Position numbers and translations under genes: made by a program | Part shown: piece by piece, positions 63,101-64,000 of the stretch | How positions within the stretch are numbered: the first letter of the stretch is position 1 | Layout: the number at the start of each line of letters is the position of its first letter | Notes under the pieces: model-generated | Told to the model about the DNA's origin: nothing | Database searches by the model: none | What the model saw: the letters and a program-made list of their open reading frames with translations, nothing else | Assembly (NCBI RefSeq): GCF_964340395.1 | Contig: NC_135550.1 | Span: forward strand, 4,252,601-4,316,600 | Direction of reading: 5' to 3' | DNA from: Glandiceps talaboti | Lineage: Eukaryota; Hemichordata; Enteropneusta; Spengelidae | Length of the DNA: 64,000 bases

Positions 63101-64000
63101 CTCTCAATATACTGGTAACAGTTGGTAAAGGATCTGAAATACATCAAACAGTTATAAATATCAAAACAGATCTGTAGTACTTCTCAGTACAATCACAGTG
63201 TCTATTTCTGACAACTTTTGTACCTATGTGGACTTCTTCCCAATACATTGAAAACTCTCAAAAAAATATGTGAATCTGTGGAATTCTACAACATCCCCTT
63301 TTGCCTCAAGTCATCAGACATTATAATGAGCTATGTTATGTTCACTTTGCTTTTTACCTTTTATTCAATGCCTTAGCTTAGAATAGTTTAGAGTGGCAAT
63401 ATGGTTGACAAATTGATTGTTTATTTTGACTTTTTTATTCATAAAACAACTCTACTATGTTTTCCTACTTGAAAAGAACAATGAGAAACAACACATACCA
63501 AGTCCTTATTCATTACTCCATAAATAGTATAAAAATTAAAAAGTATATAAAATGTTTGTTATTGTACATACAATATTTCTAGCTTTTGGCAATTTTTAGA
63601 GAACAGACACAGATTTGGTAGATGTTGTTCAACATTGTTTTGTCAAATGAAAAAACACAGTAGAGTTGTTTTATGAATAAAACATCCAAAATAAATATCA
63701 ATTTGTCAACCATATGGATTGGTCTGTTCACTCTCTTAAACCGTGAATTGCTGACATTACCTGGTAGGTTATATCCCAAGCTTGACACTATCCCTTTAGT
63801 TTAGGATGAAGTAAATACTGTAACTAGAAACAGTGAATTTCTAAACCTATTATATGTGTCTGTACTAACCTTGATTGTTACCAAGTGGTTGCTCCAATAC
63901 TGCTAAAAGTACTCTGTTCTCAAGCACAAAGTATTTAAAACTACCATTCTTGTCAGTTGTACAGTTTCCCTTGGCATACTTCAGTAGTGAGTCTTCATTG
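49559..64000 (-). CDS. RALGAPB: RALGAPB, Ral GTPase-activating protein subunit beta, 3' part (11 exons)
   Basis: Exons in transcript order: 64000-63870 (open at the window edge), 63133-63042, 62447-62335, 61502-61250, 60446-60273, 59427-59271, 56411-56247, 55782-55531, 54594-54450, 50124-50008 and 49670-49559 with TGA. Every junction is GT-AG and the phases agree, giving about 569 residues. Landmarks shared with vertebrate RALGAPB are [17 protein letters not shown], [115 protein letters not shown] and PPHVRRK then EPEFYTSLF. The protein is the non-catalytic partner of RALGAPA1/2 in the cytosolic complex that inactivates RalA/RalB, and it carries a degenerate Rap/Ran-GAP-type domain near the C-terminus. 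The 5' half is outside the window. I see no disabling change. Confidence 0.93.
49925..49963. repeat. (GACA)n microsatellite
   Basis: About nine GACA units in the last RALGAPB intron, embedded in a wider GA/CAGA-rich tract (49739-49990). Confidence 0.9.
50008..50124 (-). CDS. RALGAPB: RALGAPB exon ([15 protein letters not shown])
   Basis: 117 nt. The acceptor GTACAG|GACTC at 50124 is chosen because phase 2 from the previous exon then gives [20 protein letters not shown], which aligns with the family without a gap. The donor is GACAT|GTAAGT. The first 21 or so nt of this exon and its acceptor are the first unit of the 53-bp tandem repeat that extends upstream. Confidence 0.92.
50104..51163. 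repeat. 53-bp tandem repeat, 20 copies, overlapping a RALGAPB splice acceptor
   Basis: GAATAGCTAT anchors recur every 53 bp from 50108 to about 51115. On the minus strand each unit carries CATATGTACAG|GACTCAC or CATATGTACATGACTCAC, then ATAGCTATTCC. The first unit is the true acceptor and start of the 50124-50008 exon; the rest lie upstream in the intron. About half of the units keep the AG of the acceptor. Confidence 0.97.
52216..52756. mobile_element. Fold-back element with about 85-100 bp inverted arms
   Basis: The arms at 52216-52299 and 52654-52756 share CCATCTT, TTAGTTTCCG, ACGGCGACAA, and CAGCCATACGTTACAGTGGT, in inverted order, with an indel of about 15-20 bp. The spacer of about 350 bp is non-coding. 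The arms are CpG-richer than the intron. No clear target duplication was found. Confidence 0.75.
53690..54075. repeat. Dispersed-repeat fragment with two diverged modules
   Basis: AAAAAATCATAAAAAAT followed by AAAATGAAGATGTGC / GAAAATGGCACAGATC, then ACACACCAGATATC / CACACCAAATATC occurs twice, about 165 bp apart. It ends in GACGGACACC and AGCTTTCGCTGACAGCGGAG. This resembles non-autonomous repeats common in marine invertebrate genomes; the family was not identified. Confidence 0.45.
54160..54400 (+). mobile_element. tRNA-derived SINE-like sequence
   Basis: A tRNA-like head has an A-box-like GTGTCGGTGGTCGACTC and a B-box-like CTGGGTTCAACCCCACC about 35-40 nt apart. It is followed by a body with CCTTGGGTACTCCAGTTTCC, a phrase typical of tRNA-SINE bodies in many animals. 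It is diverged, without an obvious tail or flanking duplication, and lies in a RALGAPB intron close to the donor at 54450. Confidence 0.45.
54450..54594 (-). CDS. RALGAPB: RALGAPB exon ([18 protein letters not shown])
   Basis: 145 nt, acceptor CCCTCTAG|ATGATT, donor GGGAAG|GTAAGT. Encodes [20 protein letters not shown] then [25 protein letters not shown]-like repeat begins just inside the following intron. Confidence 0.9.
54896..55466. mobile_element. 571-bp MITE with TIRs and 8-9 bp target duplication
   Basis: The ends are inverted (TAGTCTCAGTTACCCAGA at left; the right end in reverse complement starts TAGTCTTGGTTACCCAGA). Both continue to TCTCAC and GGCTCTACTA. CTTTCACCA flanks both sides (54887-54895 and 55467-55475). 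An 8-bp duplication is usual for hAT and P superfamilies; the TAG start fits hAT better, but this is inference. It has no coding capacity. It sits in the intron upstream of exon 54594-54450. Confidence 0.85.
55135..55412. repeat. Internal tandem repeat of about 61-69 bp, 4 copies
   Basis: GGAAGAACT anchors at 55151, 55212, 55281 and 55345, each followed by GTGTGATTTCCAGTGTGGGA and TTTTGGATTACATTT. It lies wholly inside the MITE at 54896-55466. Confidence 0.9.
55531..55782 (-). CDS. RALGAPB: RALGAPB exon ([15 protein letters not shown])
   Basis: 252 nt, acceptor ATTATAG|TCACAG, donor CTTAG|GTAATA. A Pro/Ser-rich linker is followed by [20 protein letters not shown] and EAFPL. Confidence 0.9.
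56247..56411 (-). CDS. RALGAPB: RALGAPB exon ([15 protein letters not shown])
   Basis: 165 nt, acceptor TCAACAG|ATACAG, donor GGAAG|GTATAA. Encodes [20 protein letters not shown] and [19 protein letters not shown], the most conserved segment of the degenerate GAP fold. The intron between this exon and 59271 holds a 1.96-kb inverted-repeat element. Confidence 0.92.
57081..57166. repeat. (CAA)n microsatellite
   Basis: About 27 CAA/ACA units with one interruption near 57140, inside the 56868-58829 element. Confidence 0.95.
58029..58670. mobile_element. Nested inverted repeat with about 110-bp arms
   Basis: Arms 58029-58137 and 58560-58670 match closely in reverse orientation: TTAGTTCAATATA, GTCAAAAGAAAATAAATGTA, GACTCAAAAATGCCAGCCAC and GGAATCAAGTGATATATATT. 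The 420-bp spacer holds the acidic frame. It looks like an element with long TIRs inserted in the larger one; no TSD was identified. Confidence 0.8.
58286..58573 (-). CDS. Small acidic open frame of unknown function
   Basis: The 95-codon frame begins in the nested inverted repeat's right arm. After a short hydrophobic start come [18 protein letters not shown] and a long Ser/Asp/Glu-rich tract ([16 protein letters not shown] type), then [17 protein letters not shown] before the stop. Acidic tracts ending in a basic TRSGR-like tail occur at the C-termini of several mobile-element proteins, but no catalytic motif is present. An acceptor-like ATACAG lies just before TTACTG, so it could be a terminal exon. 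I do not assign a function. Confidence 0.35.
   Translation of the reverse strand: MVMIIQLLYLSNYEIPAVAGMHKIDKVEAVRCHYYQSKESESDLSSDDSDSENDDTASSNSDEVEGEIWSDDDDDNAMFIYTRSGRRATTWKSKI
59271..59427 (-). CDS. RALGAPB: RALGAPB exon ([10 protein letters not shown])
   Basis: 157 nt, acceptor TTCGTAG|ACATC, donor ATCTG|GTAAAG. Encodes [20 protein letters not shown] and [20 protein letters not shown], a diagnostic RalGAP block. Confidence 0.92.
59428..60272. other. RALGAPB intron
   Basis: Non-coding. It includes a perfect 9-bp stem hairpin, TAGACCCTC with GAGGGTCTA, around a 7-nt loop near 59573-59598. Confidence 0.6.
60273..60446 (-). CDS. RALGAPB: RALGAPB exon ([14 protein letters not shown])
   Basis: 174 nt, phase 0 at both ends. 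Encodes [15 protein letters not shown], then [20 protein letters not shown] and [15 protein letters not shown]. Acceptor TTACAG|GAACC, donor TGTG|GTAAGT. Confidence 0.92.
60447..61249. other. RALGAPB intron with a palindrome and paired octamers
   Basis: Two ATGCAAAT octamers lie at 60782-60789 and 60793-60800. A perfect 22-bp palindrome centred on ACTATAGT (TCAGACCACTATAGTGGTCT plus GA) spans 60825-60846. No exon was seen. Confidence 0.6.
61250..61502 (-). CDS. RALGAPB: RALGAPB exon (DQSIPSL...LSLEALK)
   Basis: 253 nt, acceptor TACCAG|GGATC, donor GAAG|GTAGTAG. Begins [13 protein letters not shown], has a charged Gln/Glu/Lys-rich helix, then [20 protein letters not shown] and LSLEALK, which precedes the GAP-like region in this family. 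Confidence 0.88.
62127..62282. mobile_element. 156-bp fold-back MITE-like element
   Basis: Arms 62127-62179 and 62230-62282 are inverted copies: ATGTTATTC, AATATTTTTCTTC/AGTATTTTTCTTCG, TTCAGCCA, GAAAATAC and GTGACCTA. The loop is about 50 nt. It lies in the RALGAPB intron 61503-62334. No target duplication was resolved. Confidence 0.8.
62335..62447 (-). CDS. RALGAPB: RALGAPB exon (VFLADPGRP...)
   Basis: 113 nt, acceptor TGTAG|GTATTTC, donor AAGGC|GTAAGT. Encodes [20 protein letters not shown] and [17 protein letters not shown], ending in phase 2. Confidence 0.85.
63042..63133 (-). CDS. RALGAPB: RALGAPB exon (DPLPTVT...PRNHK)
   Basis: 92 nt between acceptor TTTCAG|ATCC and donor CAAG|GTGAGA. 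Encodes [20 protein letters not shown] and [10 protein letters not shown], a block conserved in RALGAPB. Confidence 0.88.
63870..64000 (-). CDS. RALGAPB: RALGAPB exon (partial at window edge)
   Basis: Encodes [11 protein letters not shown], then [20 protein letters not shown] and LGNNQ. Donor CAAG|GTTAGTA leaves phase 1, completing Asp with the next exon. The acceptor lies beyond position 64000. Confidence 0.88.

Overview
The window is nuclear DNA from an animal, most likely a marine invertebrate. The evidence is a multi-exon gene with GT-AG introns of 0.4-4.3 kb, AT-rich non-coding DNA full of simple repeats, many palindromic TACATGTA-type words, and DNA transposons, non-LTR and Penelope-like retroelement remains. 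I cannot fix the phylum from sequence alone; a lophotrochozoan, hemichordate or cephalochordate would all fit. No bacterial-style operon, CRISPR array, rRNA or intact tRNA was seen.

One conserved host gene is clear. It lies on the minus strand from 64000 down to 49559 and is the 3' part of a RALGAPB orthologue (non-catalytic beta subunit of the Ral GTPase-activating complex). Eleven exons can be joined with matching phases, giving about 569 residues and the natural stop; the 5' part lies beyond position 64000. Its introns hold a 20-copy 53-bp tandem repeat made from the gene's own 3' splice site, a MITE with a target-site duplication, a 1.96-kb inverted-repeat element, and several fold-back sequences.

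The other coding unit is a DNA transposon at 15039-19845, bounded by perfect 34-bp terminal inverted repeats and a 4-bp ATGT duplication. It carries a three-exon minus-strand gene for a DUF7869-like, DDE-type candidate transposase. Two reading-frame breaks suggest this copy is dead.

Layout. 1-14400: non-coding with microsatellites and a 32-bp minisatellite, possibly the first intron of a minus-strand gene whose promoter/5'UTR exon would be near 14405-14900. 15039-19845: the transposon. 19990-20960: a GAAA microsatellite and a 5'-truncated LINE 3' end. 22150-22475: possible plus-strand promoter and first exon. 23480-24590: a decayed minus-strand LINE. 24601-31190: a 169-bp satellite, about 39 monomers, with an 11-monomer higher-order duplication. 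31500-32900: diverged dispersed repeat. 33925-41190 and 42300-42810: huge ATAGT/ACTAT pentanucleotide arrays that switch strand repeatedly. 41830-42215: Penelope-like reverse transcriptase fragment. 42955-44880: about 240-bp repeat family, partly inverted. 45131-46850: candidate TIR element. 49559-64000: RALGAPB. Many open frames in this window are artefacts of simple repeats and are not listed as genes.
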